Source of the DNA: Algoriphagus aquimarinus
GTDB lineage: Bacteria; Bacteroidota; Bacteroidia; Cytophagales; Cyclobacteriaceae
Assembly (NCBI RefSeq): GCF_007997215.1
Contig: NZ_VORW01000028.1
Span: forward strand, 1 to 41,172
Length of the DNA: 41,172 nucleotides
Reading direction: 5' to 3'
A program made the translations under genes and the position numbers. This document shows positions 8,446-15,976 of the stretch, piece after piece (position 1 is the stretch's first letter; every line of letters starts with the position of its first letter). The notes beneath the pieces were generated by a model. The model was not told the DNA's origin. It did no database searches and was given only the letters and a program-made list of their open reading frames with translations.

Positions 8446-9261
8446 TTAAACTGCTACACTGTTATCTCTAAGCGCATCATTTAAAGAGGTTTTGAGATCG
8501 GTAGATGCTTTTCTTTGACCTATGATCAAAGCGCAAGGAACCTGGAAAGTGCCTGCTGGGAATATTTTGGCAATAGATCCAGGAATAACTACAGAACGCG
8601 CAGGTACATAACCCTTGTATTCTATAGGCTCAGATCCAGTGACATCAATTATTTTAGAACTTGCTGTCAGGGTAACTCCAGCACCTATCACGGCTTCTTT
8701 ACCTATTCTCACTCCTTCTACTATGATAGCACGAGAACCTATAAATGCACCTTCTTCGATAATTACTGGGGCAGCTTGTATAGGCTCCAATACTCCGCCG
8801 ATACCTACTCCACCACTTAAATGAACATTTTTGCCGATCTGCGCACAGGAACCGACAGTAGCCCAAGTGTCAACCATCGTGCCACCGTCCACATAAGCAC
8901 CTATATTAACATAACTTGGCATCATCACTACTCCACTAGCTAGATATGCTCCGTAGCGAGCCACTGCGTGAGGTACTACGCGTACACCTTTCTCTGCATA
9001 GTTGGTTTTAAGCGCCATTTTATCATGAAATTCAAATGGTCCCACTTCGATAGTTTCCATTTTCTGGATAGGGAAATAAAGAATTACGGCCTTCTTCACC
9101 CAATCATTTACTTTCCAATTACCGTCATCAGTAGGCTCAGCAACACGGATAATACCCGCATCAAGATCTGCGATTACAGCTCTGATGGCTTGTTGAGTAG
9201 TTTCTTCTTTTAATAGTTCTCGGTTGTCCCAAGCCTGCTCAATGATTGTTTTCAGTTCCAT
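8446..9261 (-). CDS. dapD: Tetrahydrodipicolinate N-succinyltransferase
   Basis: DapD transfers a succinyl group from succinyl-CoA to tetrahydrodipicolinate in the lysine and meso-diaminopimelate pathway, so it feeds peptidoglycan synthesis. The 271-residue length is typical. The N-terminal helical part starts with ELKTIIEQAWDNRELL. The left-handed beta-helix of hexapeptide repeats runs from about residue 105 to 215, for example VNIGAYVDGGTMVDTWATVG, IEEGAFIGSRAIIVEGV and IGKEAVIGAGVTLTASS. The family block SGGVGIGGVLEPIQAAP is present. The start is separated by only 20 bases from the divergent glycosyltransferase start, so at least one promoter must lie inside the opposing gene. Confidence 0.96.
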   Translation of the reverse strand: MELKTIIEQAWDNRELLKEETTQQAIRAVIADLDAGIIRVAEPTDDGNWKVNDWVKKAVILYFPIQKMETIEVGPFEFHDKMALKTNYAEKGVRVVPHAVARYGAYLASGVVMMPSYVNIGAYVDGGTMVDTWATVGSCAQIGKNVHLSGGVGIGGVLEPIQAAPVIIEEGAFIGSRAIIVEGVRIGKEAVIGAGVTLTASSKIIDVTGSEPIEYKGYVPARSVVIPGSIAKIFPAGTFQVPCALIIGQRKASTDLKTSLNDALRDNSVAV

Positions 9262-9281
9262 TATTTTGGTTAGTTTCGTTT

Positions 9282-10403
9282 ATGAGTGGAAAATTTGATT
9301 CTCGAATTCCAGTCTTGATCGCATCAAGTCTAAAGCCCGTCAAAGATACAAGAGCTTATGGAAAGCTTGGCCTTTCATTGCGAGAAACAGGTCTATATCG
9401 CTTAAGTTTTATGGGATTTTCACAATTACCTATAGAAAATTGCGAAGATGAAATCTTTTATTCTTCTTTTTCAAAGGTTCACTCAACCTGGGAAAGAATC
9501 TCCTCACAAATCAGATTCTTGAGAATTCTACTGAAAGTTCGTCCGAAAATCCTGATCTGTTGCACCTATGAATACCTTCCAATCGCTTCATTTTTTAAAG
9601 GGATTTTGGGCTACAAATTGGTTTATGATGTACAGGAAAACTATGTCAAAAATTTAGACCTAAACCCTACCTTAAGCATAGAAAAAAAGGCAAGATTAAG
9701 CAGCCTAATAACCCGAATGGAAAAGGGAAAAGGAATAGATTTATTCTTGCTAGCTGAGAAATGCTACGCTAAAGAGATGCCTGAGAAAACTCCTTTTTTG
9801 ATTTTGGAGAATAAATTTGCCGGAGAAATTAAGGCCGTTTCACCTTTCAAAATCCCAGAAAAAGAAGGATATGATTTTCTGATTTCGGGAACCCTCACTC
9901 CTGCTTTTGGGACTGTTGAAGCAATCAGGTGGTTCAAGGAAATCTTACAGAAATTCCCTGATTCTACGCTCAAAATTATTGGACATTGTACAGTGCCAAG
10001 CTATGAAATTGAGCTCCAAAAAGCCTCTGAAAACATCACCCAAATTCAGCTTAAATCATCCAATTCTCCCGTCCCTCATGAAGAGATTATAGCAGCATAC
10101 TCGGGAGTAGATTTTGCGATTTTACCCTATCAAAATCGAGCGTCTATTAAAGACAAAATGCCCACTAAACTTTTTGAAGCAGCCGCACTTGGTATCCCTG
10201 TATTGATAGGCGGCAACCCAAACTGGTTAGACTTTTTAGCGCCATTCTCAGGAGGTTTTCCAATAGACTTTTTTGACTTGCAGCAGGCGCCCCAGCAATT
10301 CAATGCCGCACTCAATCAGGAATATTTCACTCAAAGTCCTGGCAGCTCTATACTGTGGAAATCTCAACACAGAGATTTCATCACAGCAATTTCCTCACTG
10401 TAA
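9282..10403 (+). CDS. GT-B-type glycosyltransferase
   Basis: The product, 373 residues from the ATG at 9282, looks like a family-4-type GT-B glycosyltransferase. The N-terminal lobe begins RIPVLIASSLKPVKDTRAYGK, and the C-terminal lobe carries the nucleotide-sugar signature PTKLFEAAALGIPVLIGG, with the usual glutamate, preceded by GVDFAILPYQ. No membrane segment is seen, so it acts on the cytoplasmic side. Donor and acceptor cannot be read from sequence. An upstream in-frame start at 9246 would overlap dapD and is less likely. The gene stands alone, not in a polysaccharide cluster. Confidence 0.8.
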   Translation: MSGKFDSRIPVLIASSLKPVKDTRAYGKLGLSLRETGLYRLSFMGFSQLPIENCEDEIFYSSFSKVHSTWERISSQIRFLRILLKVRPKILICCTYEYLPIASFFKGILGYKLVYDVQENYVKNLDLNPTLSIEKKARLSSLITRMEKGKGIDLFLLAEKCYAKEMPEKTPFLILENKFAGEIKAVSPFKIPEKEGYDFLISGTLTPAFGTVEAIRWFKEILQKFPDSTLKIIGHCTVPSYEIELQKASENITQIQLKSSNSPVPHEEIIAAYSGVDFAILPYQNRASIKDKMPTKLFEAAALGIPVLIGGNPNWLDFLAPFSGGFPIDFFDLQQAPQQFNAALNQEYFTQSPGSSILWKSQHRDFITAISSL

Positions 10404-10640
10404 GTTTTAAACAGCATGTGGATTACTATCCACAGTTATCCACCTATGCCTTAATTTTAACACCCATTTTGACAAAATGGAAACTGGGGGTTTTCTACAT
10501 ATAGCTTATCAAAGTCAGGGAAACACAATTATCAAATATCTATTTATCAGATATTTGAATACATTTTAACCCAAGCCTAATCTTATTTTTAGGTAAGACT
10601 AAAATGCTAATAACATTTGAAAACGGGTTATCCACAGGTG
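10404..10640. other. DnaA-box-like cluster (candidate oriC)
   Basis: This A+T-rich gene-free stretch carries four DnaA-box-like 9-mers. They are TGTGGATTA (10417-10425, one mismatch on the reverse strand), CTATCCACA (10426-10434), TTATCCACC (10436-10444) and a perfect TTATCCACA (10628-10636). An inverted repeat with 9-base arms TCAAATATC / GATATTTGA (10532-10540 and 10550-10558) flanks an A+T-only loop. Genes to the left are mostly minus-strand, and genes to the right are all plus-strand for about 26 kb, which fits divergent replication. dnaA itself is not in the window. A fortuitous cluster or a DnaA-titration site is the alternative. Confidence 0.45.
10587..10604. promoter_or_regulatory. 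Upstream DtxR/MntR-type operator candidate
   Basis: TTTTAG-GTAAGA-CTAAAA is an inverted repeat with perfect 6-base arms and a 6-base centre. It lies 114 bases before the DtxR-family gene and shares arm sequence and spacing with the site at 10664-10679. Its TTAGG..A.CTAA core resembles DtxR/IdeR-type boxes. Binding is inference. Confidence 0.5.
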
Positions 10641-10663
10641 ATTTAGTCACTATTGAATATATT

Positions 10664-10695
10664 TTTAGCTATATCTAAATTAATATTTATATTTG
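10664..10695 (+). promoter_or_regulatory. mntR promoter with second operator candidate
   Basis: TTTAG-CTATAT-CTAAA (10664-10679) repeats the arms and 6-base spacing of the upstream site. A TAnnTTTG -7 element (TATATTTG) lies at 10688-10695, 23 bases before the ATG at 10718. The operator overlaps the expected -33 region, a good position for metal-dependent repression of the whole regulator-transporter operon by its first product. Confidence 0.5.
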
Positions 10696-10717
10696 CCTTA
10701 GTATAAATTGGAATACC

Positions 10718-11380
10718 ATGACCTTAACTACAGCTGAGGAGAATTACCTAAAAGCGATCTATCACCTTTCAAACGGGGGCACTAAAAGTGTATCCACCAA
10801 TGATGTGGCAGCAGAAATAAAAACCAAAGCAGCTTCTGTCTCGGACATGCTCAGAAAGCTTGGTGATAAAGAGGTGATTGAATACAGAAAGTATTACGGT
10901 GTCAACATCACGGAAGAAGGCAAAAAAAGAGCATTACAAACAATCCGAAAACACAGACTCTGGGAAGTGTTTTTGGTAGAAAAATTACAGTTCGCTTGGG
11001 ACGAAGTTCATGAGGTAGCCGAGGAGCTAGAGCACATCCAATCTCCCCTACTTATTCAGCGATTGGATTCGTATCTGAACTTCCCAAAATTTGATCCACA
11101 CGGTGATCCAATTCCTGATGAATATGGAGATGTGAGGGCTCGACCAAGACTTGCTTTGAACGAGATGGACATAGATCAATCGGGTCAAATAGTAGCAGTA
11201 AAAGACAGCTCGGCAGCCTTCCTCAAATACCTAGATAAAGTAGGCGCCTACATAGGAGCAAGAATCAAAGTTTTGGACAAAGTAGAGTTTGACGGATCGA
11301 TGGAAATTCTCGTCGATCAGAAGAAAACACTCTTTATGTCTAAGGATGTCGCGGCGAATATTTTGGCAATTCAGTCATGA
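10718..11380 (+). CDS. mntR: DtxR/MntR-family metal-dependent repressor
   Basis: The 220-residue protein has the three parts of a full DtxR-family regulator. The first is a winged helix (residues 1-70, starting LTTAEENYLKAIYHL with AASVSDMLRKLGDK as recognition region). The second is a metal-binding and dimerization domain (HRLWEVFLVEKL and VHEVAEELEHIQ supply His/Glu ligands). The third is a C-terminal FeoA/SH3-like domain from about residue 150. It should sense intracellular Mn(II) or Fe(II) and repress the transporter genes that follow, with which it overlaps by four bases (ATGA). Two TTTAG-N6-CTAAA sites upstream suggest autoregulation. The Mn versus Fe choice is not resolvable here; the symbol is tentative. 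Confidence 0.85.
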   Translation: MTLTTAEENYLKAIYHLSNGGTKSVSTNDVAAEIKTKAASVSDMLRKLGDKEVIEYRKYYGVNITEEGKKRALQTIRKHRLWEVFLVEKLQFAWDEVHEVAEELEHIQSPLLIQRLDSYLNFPKFDPHGDPIPDEYGDVRARPRLALNEMDIDQSGQIVAVKDSSAAFLKYLDKVGAYIGARIKVLDKVEFDGSMEILVDQKKTLFMSKDVAANILAIQS

Positions 11381-12291
11381 GGAAATTCCTGGTAATACTG
11401 CCTCTACTATTGCTTTCTTTCGCCTGTAAATTTGAGAATAAGAAAGAGAGATTAAAGCCGAAAATAGTCGCAACGACCAGCATTCTTGCAGATGGAATCA
11501 GGAACATCGTAGGCGATAATGCAGACGTGGTTTCTCTTATGCCAGCCGGTGTGGATCCACATTTATATAAGGCATCCGTACGGGATTTGGACTTGCTCCA
11601 AAATGCAGACTTGGTTATCTACCATGGACTTTTCTTGGAAGGAAAAATGACAGAGATTTTTGAGAAACTGGCATTCAGTCAAAACTTGATTAATGTATCT
11701 GAAAATATTCCTCACGAACTATTACTGAGCTCCGGACCCGAGGCTCACTCCGTAGATCCTCATATCTGGTTTGACGTCTCGCTTTGGTCCCTAGCTCTTG
11801 CGCATGCTTCCGATGAAATCATAAAATGGCAACCTGAATGGAAGTCAGCAGTAAGCACAAACACTGAATCCTATCTTGCCCAATTATCACTAGTTCATCA
11901 AGACAACATCACCAAAGTAGCTGAGCTTCGCAAAGCAAATCAAGCATTGATTACTGCTCATGATGCCTTCTCCTATTTTGGAAAAGCTTATAATTTGGAA
12001 GTACTAGGCTTGCAAGGATTATCCACGTTGAGCGAACCAGGACTTCGGGATTTGACAGGATTGGTGAGTTTCATCGTCGAGCGAAATATTCATGCAGTTT
12101 TTGCAGAACAGACTATTTCCCCCAAAGCCATCGAAGCAGTAGTAGCTGGCTGCGCCAATCAAAACCATGAAATCGAATTAGCTGGTCCACTTTACACAGA
12201 TAGTCTTGGTGCTCCAGACTCTCCTGCCGGCACGTATATAGGAATGGTAAGAACCAATGTTCAAGTAATTTTTGAAAGCCTAACACAATGA
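11377..12291 (+). CDS. Metal ABC transporter substrate-binding lipoprotein
   Basis: This 304-residue lipoprotein is a cluster A-I (ZnuA/MntA/TroA family) metal-binding protein. The signal peptide ends in LLLLSFAC, with Cys at about 17. The fold is recognisable from KIVATTSILADGIRNIVGD. Metal ligands are the His in GVDPHLYKA, the His in DPHIWFDV, Glu in FAEQTIS and Asp in LYTDSLG. The charged His-rich loop typical of zinc-specific ZnuA is absent, which fits a Mn or Fe role together with the DtxR-type regulator. The stop overlaps the ATPase start by four bases, so translation is coupled. Confidence 0.9.
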   Translation: MRKFLVILPLLLLSFACKFENKKERLKPKIVATTSILADGIRNIVGDNADVVSLMPAGVDPHLYKASVRDLDLLQNADLVIYHGLFLEGKMTEIFEKLAFSQNLINVSENIPHELLLSSGPEAHSVDPHIWFDVSLWSLALAHASDEIIKWQPEWKSAVSTNTESYLAQLSLVHQDNITKVAELRKANQALITAHDAFSYFGKAYNLEVLGLQGLSTLSEPGLRDLTGLVSFIVERNIHAVFAEQTISPKAIEAVVAGCANQNHEIELAGPLYTDSLGAPDSPAGTYIGMVRTNVQVIFESLTQ

Positions 12292-13076
12292 TCATAAACG
12301 TAGATTCCCCAGTTTTAGAAATACACGATCTGACTGTCAGTTACGATCAAAGTCCAGTTTTATGGAATGTGGATTTGAGCCTTCCTGCCGGAAAGCTGAT
12401 CGGAATACTTGGGCCAAATGGTGCAGGAAAGTCCACTTTGATTAAAGCTGTCATGGGTTTGATTCCAATAACTGGAGGATATGTCAAACTTTTTGACCGA
12501 GAGTTAAATGAAGTAAGAAGTCGGATCAGTTATGTCCCACAGCGTGAATCAGTGGATTGGAATTTTCCTGCCTCCGTCCTCGATGTGGTCATGATGGGCA
12601 CCTATGGAAAACTAGGTCTTTTCAGAAGGCCAGGAAAAAAGGAAAAGAAAATAGCAATGGATTGTCTGGAGAAAGTAGGCATGCAGGCTTTTGTAGATCG
12701 ACAGATTTCTGAGCTTTCCGGTGGACAACAGCAGCGGGTTTTCATTGCTCGAGCTTTGGCACAGGAAGCTGACTTATATTTAATGGATGAGCCATTTGCT
12801 GGAGTGGACATGGCCACCGAAACGGCAATCTTTCAGCTATTGCAAGAAATGACTGCAGCAGGCAAGACAGTAATTGTAGTGCATCATGACATACACTCTG
12901 CAATGAATTACTTTGACTGGATCATCATGCTAAACCTACACTTGGTAGCATCCGGCCCAAAAGCACAAGTAGTCACGGAAGAACTTCTAAGGAAAACTTA
13001 CGGAGGAAAACTGAACCTACTTACCAAAGTGACTGATATTATTAGACAAAAGGACTTTAATCCATTGAAGAGCTGA
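12288..13076 (+). CDS. Metal ABC transporter ATP-binding protein
   Basis: A complete 262-residue ABC ATPase. Walker A is GPNGAGKST (about residues 42-50), the signature is LSGGQQQR, Walker B is LYLMDEPF and the switch histidine is in VIVVHHD. It powers metal import together with the two permeases downstream and the lipoprotein upstream. The start overlaps the previous stop, and the next gene begins one base after its stop, so all five genes form one transcription unit. Confidence 0.94.
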   Translation: MIINVDSPVLEIHDLTVSYDQSPVLWNVDLSLPAGKLIGILGPNGAGKSTLIKAVMGLIPITGGYVKLFDRELNEVRSRISYVPQRESVDWNFPASVLDVVMMGTYGKLGLFRRPGKKEKKIAMDCLEKVGMQAFVDRQISELSGGQQQRVFIARALAQEADLYLMDEPFAGVDMATETAIFQLLQEMTAAGKTVIVVHHDIHSAMNYFDWIIMLNLHLVASGPKAQVVTEELLRKTYGGKLNLLTKVTDIIRQKDFNPLKS

Positions 13077-13077
13077 T

Positions 13078-14370
13078 ATGAGTGACTTCCTCTACTTCTT
13101 CACATTTCAGGATTCTTCCATTGCCTTTGTGGTAATTGGGATTACCCTCTTGGGCATAGGTTCCGCCTACGTGGGGACCTACAGTTTTCTCGACAAAAAG
13201 GCTTTGCTCGGAGATGCGATCTCACATGCAGTACTTCCCGGCATTTGCTTAGGCTTTATGCTCGCTGGAGAAAAAAATCCGATTTATATAGTGACAGGAG
13301 CATTTCTATCTGGGGCGCTGGCTACATTTCTTACCTCCTGGTTGAAGAGCAATACGAGACTGAGCGATGATGCTATCATTGCCTCTATCCTATCTATCTT
13401 CTTTGGCTTTGGTGTAGTCCTCTTGACGGTAATCCAGAAATCAGGAAATCCAGAGATGGCTGGCCTCAACCAATTTATCTTCGGAAATGCCATAGCTATC
13501 TTAGAAGAAGACCTTTATATCTATGGAGGTCTGGCGATATTGATCATCATCACGCTCACGGCATTCCGAAAGGAATTCTCCATGCTGGTATTCAATGCTG
13601 ACTTTGGAAAGTCGATTGGCTATCCCATGGGAGCAATTCGCTTGGTATTTAATGTACTGATGATATTGGCTGTGGTGATAGGAATACAAGCTATAGGAGT
13701 TGTCCTGATGGCAGCTTTGCTGATTGCTCCTGGAGCTGCCGCTAGGTTCTGGACTGACAAGCTCGGTAAACTCCTATTGATCGCCGGAGCATTTTCTGCT
13801 GTTTCTGGGATCCTTGGAACATACGTTTCATTCGTGATTCCACAGATGCCCACAGGCCCATGGGTGGTTGTATTCCTTTCACTGTTTGCCTTTGCTTCTT
13901 TTCTTTTTGCTCCAAAAAAAGGAGTGCTTTCACGCTTCATCGCTAGAAAGTATTATTTGAAAAAAACGCATCAAGACCACTTGCTGAAATTGATTTATCA
14001 TGGATTGGAAAGTGGAAAGAATTCCTTCCCTATAGAAGAAATCTATGAGTCCTTTCCTTACAGAAAGAGACAAACCAAGCATACTATTGATGAATTACTT
14101 AAAACCGATTTATTGACTCTAAATCAAGGGCTTATTGACTTTACCTCAAAAGGTAAATCAGAAGCAAAACGAATTGTAAGACTCCATAGACTTTGGGAAC
14201 TCTACCTGAATGAGTACATGAATATTGCTCCAGATCACGTGCATGATTCAGCCGAAAAACTGGAACACATCCTTACTCCTGAGCTTGAAGCTTTACTAGA
14301 GAATAGATTAAATTATCCTAAACTCGATCCTCACCAAGAGGCTATCCCCCGCGACAACGATGAGCTTTGA
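13078..14370 (+). CDS. Metal ABC permease fused to DtxR-like module
   Basis: Residues 1-290 are a cluster A-I (ZnuB/MntB/TroC-type) permease with about eight or nine hydrophobic helices and the GDAISHAVLPGICLGF coupling block. The protein continues to 430 residues. The tail has a winged-helix-like part (about 300-360, HQDHLLKLIYHGLESG onward) and a part with the DtxR dimerization/metal motif (RLHRLWELYLNEY, HVHDSAEKLEHIL). It lacks the third, FeoA-like domain of the stand-alone repressor. The architecture is that of chlamydial YtgCR, where the cytoplasmic repressor part is released by cleavage. Whether cleavage happens here is unknown. It overlaps the next permease by 11 bases. Confidence 0.88.
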   Translation: MSDFLYFFTFQDSSIAFVVIGITLLGIGSAYVGTYSFLDKKALLGDAISHAVLPGICLGFMLAGEKNPIYIVTGAFLSGALATFLTSWLKSNTRLSDDAIIASILSIFFGFGVVLLTVIQKSGNPEMAGLNQFIFGNAIAILEEDLYIYGGLAILIIITLTAFRKEFSMLVFNADFGKSIGYPMGAIRLVFNVLMILAVVIGIQAIGVVLMAALLIAPGAAARFWTDKLGKLLLIAGAFSAVSGILGTYVSFVIPQMPTGPWVVVFLSLFAFASFLFAPKKGVLSRFIARKYYLKKTHQDHLLKLIYHGLESGKNSFPIEEIYESFPYRKRQTKHTIDELLKTDLLTLNQGLIDFTSKGKSEAKRIVRLHRLWELYLNEYMNIAPDHVHDSAEKLEHILTPELEALLENRLNYPKLDPHQEAIPRDNDEL

Positions 14371-15256
14371 CCAAAATGCATTTCTAATCATTTTCACCGC
14401 CTCCTTGATTTCAATTTCTTGCGGGCTATTAGGTGTATTTATGATGCTTCGCAAAATGTCTATGACAGGCGACGCCATCTCGCATGCAGTCTTACCAGGA
14501 ATTGTTATTGGTTTCTTTGTTTCAGGTAGTCAGCGCGGATTGGAAGTAATTATAGGAGCTGGTATTTTAGGGATTTTGGCTACCCTCATTATTGATTGGC
14601 TGAAAAATAAAGCTAAAGTGCAGCTGGATGCATCGATTGGGATCACATTTACTCTCCTTTTTGCTATAGGAATTATCCTTATAAACATGCTTGCATACAA
14701 AGTAGATTTAGATCAAGAATGTGTGCTTTATGGGGAGATAGCCTACCTGCCTATTGACCTTTGGATAACTGATGCAGGCTTTAGTATGGGGCCAAGAATT
14801 ACCTACCTAGCAGTATTGAATTTGGTTTTAGTCAGTGTGTTTATATTCCTGTTATATAAGGAGTTAAACCTAACAAGTTTCGATGAAAACTTTGGCTTAG
14901 TGATAGGACTTCCAGCCGGTGCGATCAACCTTGCATTGATGAGCATGGTATCTTATACTACGGTAAGTAGTTTCGAAGCTGTGGGAGCTATTTTGGTGGT
15001 GGCTTTACTCGTCGTCCCTCCTGCCACTGCTTTCCTCTGGACCAAAAAATTAACATCTCTTATCAAACTTACCTGCGCTTTAGGTATTTTTATTGCTATA
15101 ACGGGATACTACATGGCATATTTGGTGGATAGCTCGATTGCCGGAATGATGGTTGCAGTTGGGGGAATTGTTTTCCTCGGCAGCGCATTCGTGAAAAGTA
15201 TCAAACCGAATTGGATATTCGGAACTTCCACTTCCATCAAGCCGTTGGAGAATTGA
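14360..15256 (+). CDS. Second metal ABC transporter permease
   Basis: A 298-residue integral membrane protein of the same permease family as its upstream neighbour, without the DtxR-like tail. It has the GDAISHAVLPGIVIGF coupling motif and about eight hydrophobic helices. It probably pairs with the fused permease as a heterodimer around the metal channel (TroC/TroD arrangement). It is the last gene of the regulator-transporter operon; a repeat-containing gap of 267 bases follows. Confidence 0.92.
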   Translation: MSFDQNAFLIIFTASLISISCGLLGVFMMLRKMSMTGDAISHAVLPGIVIGFFVSGSQRGLEVIIGAGILGILATLIIDWLKNKAKVQLDASIGITFTLLFAIGIILINMLAYKVDLDQECVLYGEIAYLPIDLWITDAGFSMGPRITYLAVLNLVLVSVFIFLLYKELNLTSFDENFGLVIGLPAGAINLALMSMVSYTTVSSFEAVGAILVVALLVVPPATAFLWTKKLTSLIKLTCALGIFIAITGYYMAYLVDSSIAGMMVAVGGIVFLGSAFVKSIKPNWIFGTSTSIKPLEN

Positions 15257-15274
15257 AACTTAAAATTTTACCTA

Positions 15275-15419
15275 ATTATCCGATATAATGCCAGTTGCCG
15301 TATTTTCTTTGATTAACTAGACCGAAGACCGAAGACGGAAGACCGGTAACAGAAGTCACATCAATTTAAAAGTTTACTATTTCTTCAATTGCTTTTAGCA
15401 CTTTTGCGAGCAGATAAGC
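15275..15419 (+). repeat. Dispersed intergenic repeat, copy A
   Basis: About 145 bases that align with copy B at 27372-27510 in the same orientation. Shared blocks in order are ATTATCCG, a GCCAGT.GCC segment, TTTCTTTG, a tract of ACCGAAG/ACCGGTGA-like units (GAAGACCGGT in both), then a pattern with GTTTAC, TTCT..AATGCTTT and GC..TTT.GC. The variable part is the count of 7-base units in the middle. No ORF is preserved. It lies between the second permease and the thioredoxin-like gene and looks like a small mobile or structured intergenic element of unknown function. Confidence 0.65.
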
Positions 15420-15523
15420 ATAAAGTCTGAATGTTAAAGAAATACACTCATTAGGAATATTTCAGCCTTTACTAGGTTCTTAGGATACTTAGCATGATGG
15501 CATCAAAAACATACACTTAATAC

Positions 15524-15976
15524 ATGAAAAAATTAGTATTCATAGGTCTTCTTCTATTTGCTGCCAGTTTTGCGCAAGCACAGGATAAAATAGAATGGCT
15601 GAAATTTGAGGAGGCAGTTGCTGCTACCGAAGCAAATCCAAAAATGCTTTTGGTGGATGTGTATACCGATTGGTGTGGTTGGTGCAAGAAGATGGATAAG
15701 GAAACATTTACCGATCCTGCTGTCATCAAATACATCAATGAGAAATTCTACGCAGTTAAGATGAATGCTGAGGACAATAACCGAACGTTTGATTTTAAAG
15801 GTAAAGAATACACAGAGGCAAAAATGGCCGTCGCTATGCGTGTACAGTCTTATCCTAATTTCGTGATTATCGATCCTACCTTAATGAATATCACCCAACT
15901 ACCGGGTTATAGACAACCTGTAGAATTTTTGGATGGTTTAAGTCAGATTATAGATAAAGGAATTGGCGCAAAATGA
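15524..15976 (+). CDS. Exported thioredoxin-like protein
   Basis: The 150-residue protein has a cleavable signal peptide (LVFIGLLLFAASFAQAQ) and one thioredoxin-fold domain of the thioredoxin_7/DUF255 type. The redox motif is WCGWC at about residues 51-55, inside VDVYTDWCGWCKKMDKETF. Instead of the usual cis-Pro context it has SYPNFVIIDP. It should act as a periplasmic thiol oxidoreductase. It overlaps mnmE by four bases (ATGA), so the two are co-translated, although no functional link is evident. Confidence 0.88.
   Translation: MKKLVFIGLLLFAASFAQAQDKIEWLKFEEAVAATEANPKMLLVDVYTDWCGWCKKMDKETFTDPAVIKYINEKFYAVKMNAEDNNRTFDFKGKEYTEAKMAVAMRVQSYPNFVIIDPTLMNITQLPGYRQPVEFLDGLSQIIDKGIGAK

Noticed and set aside
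8515..8824. Plus-strand ORFs over dapD
   Set aside because: They lie antisense to a certain dapD coding region and have no recognisable features.
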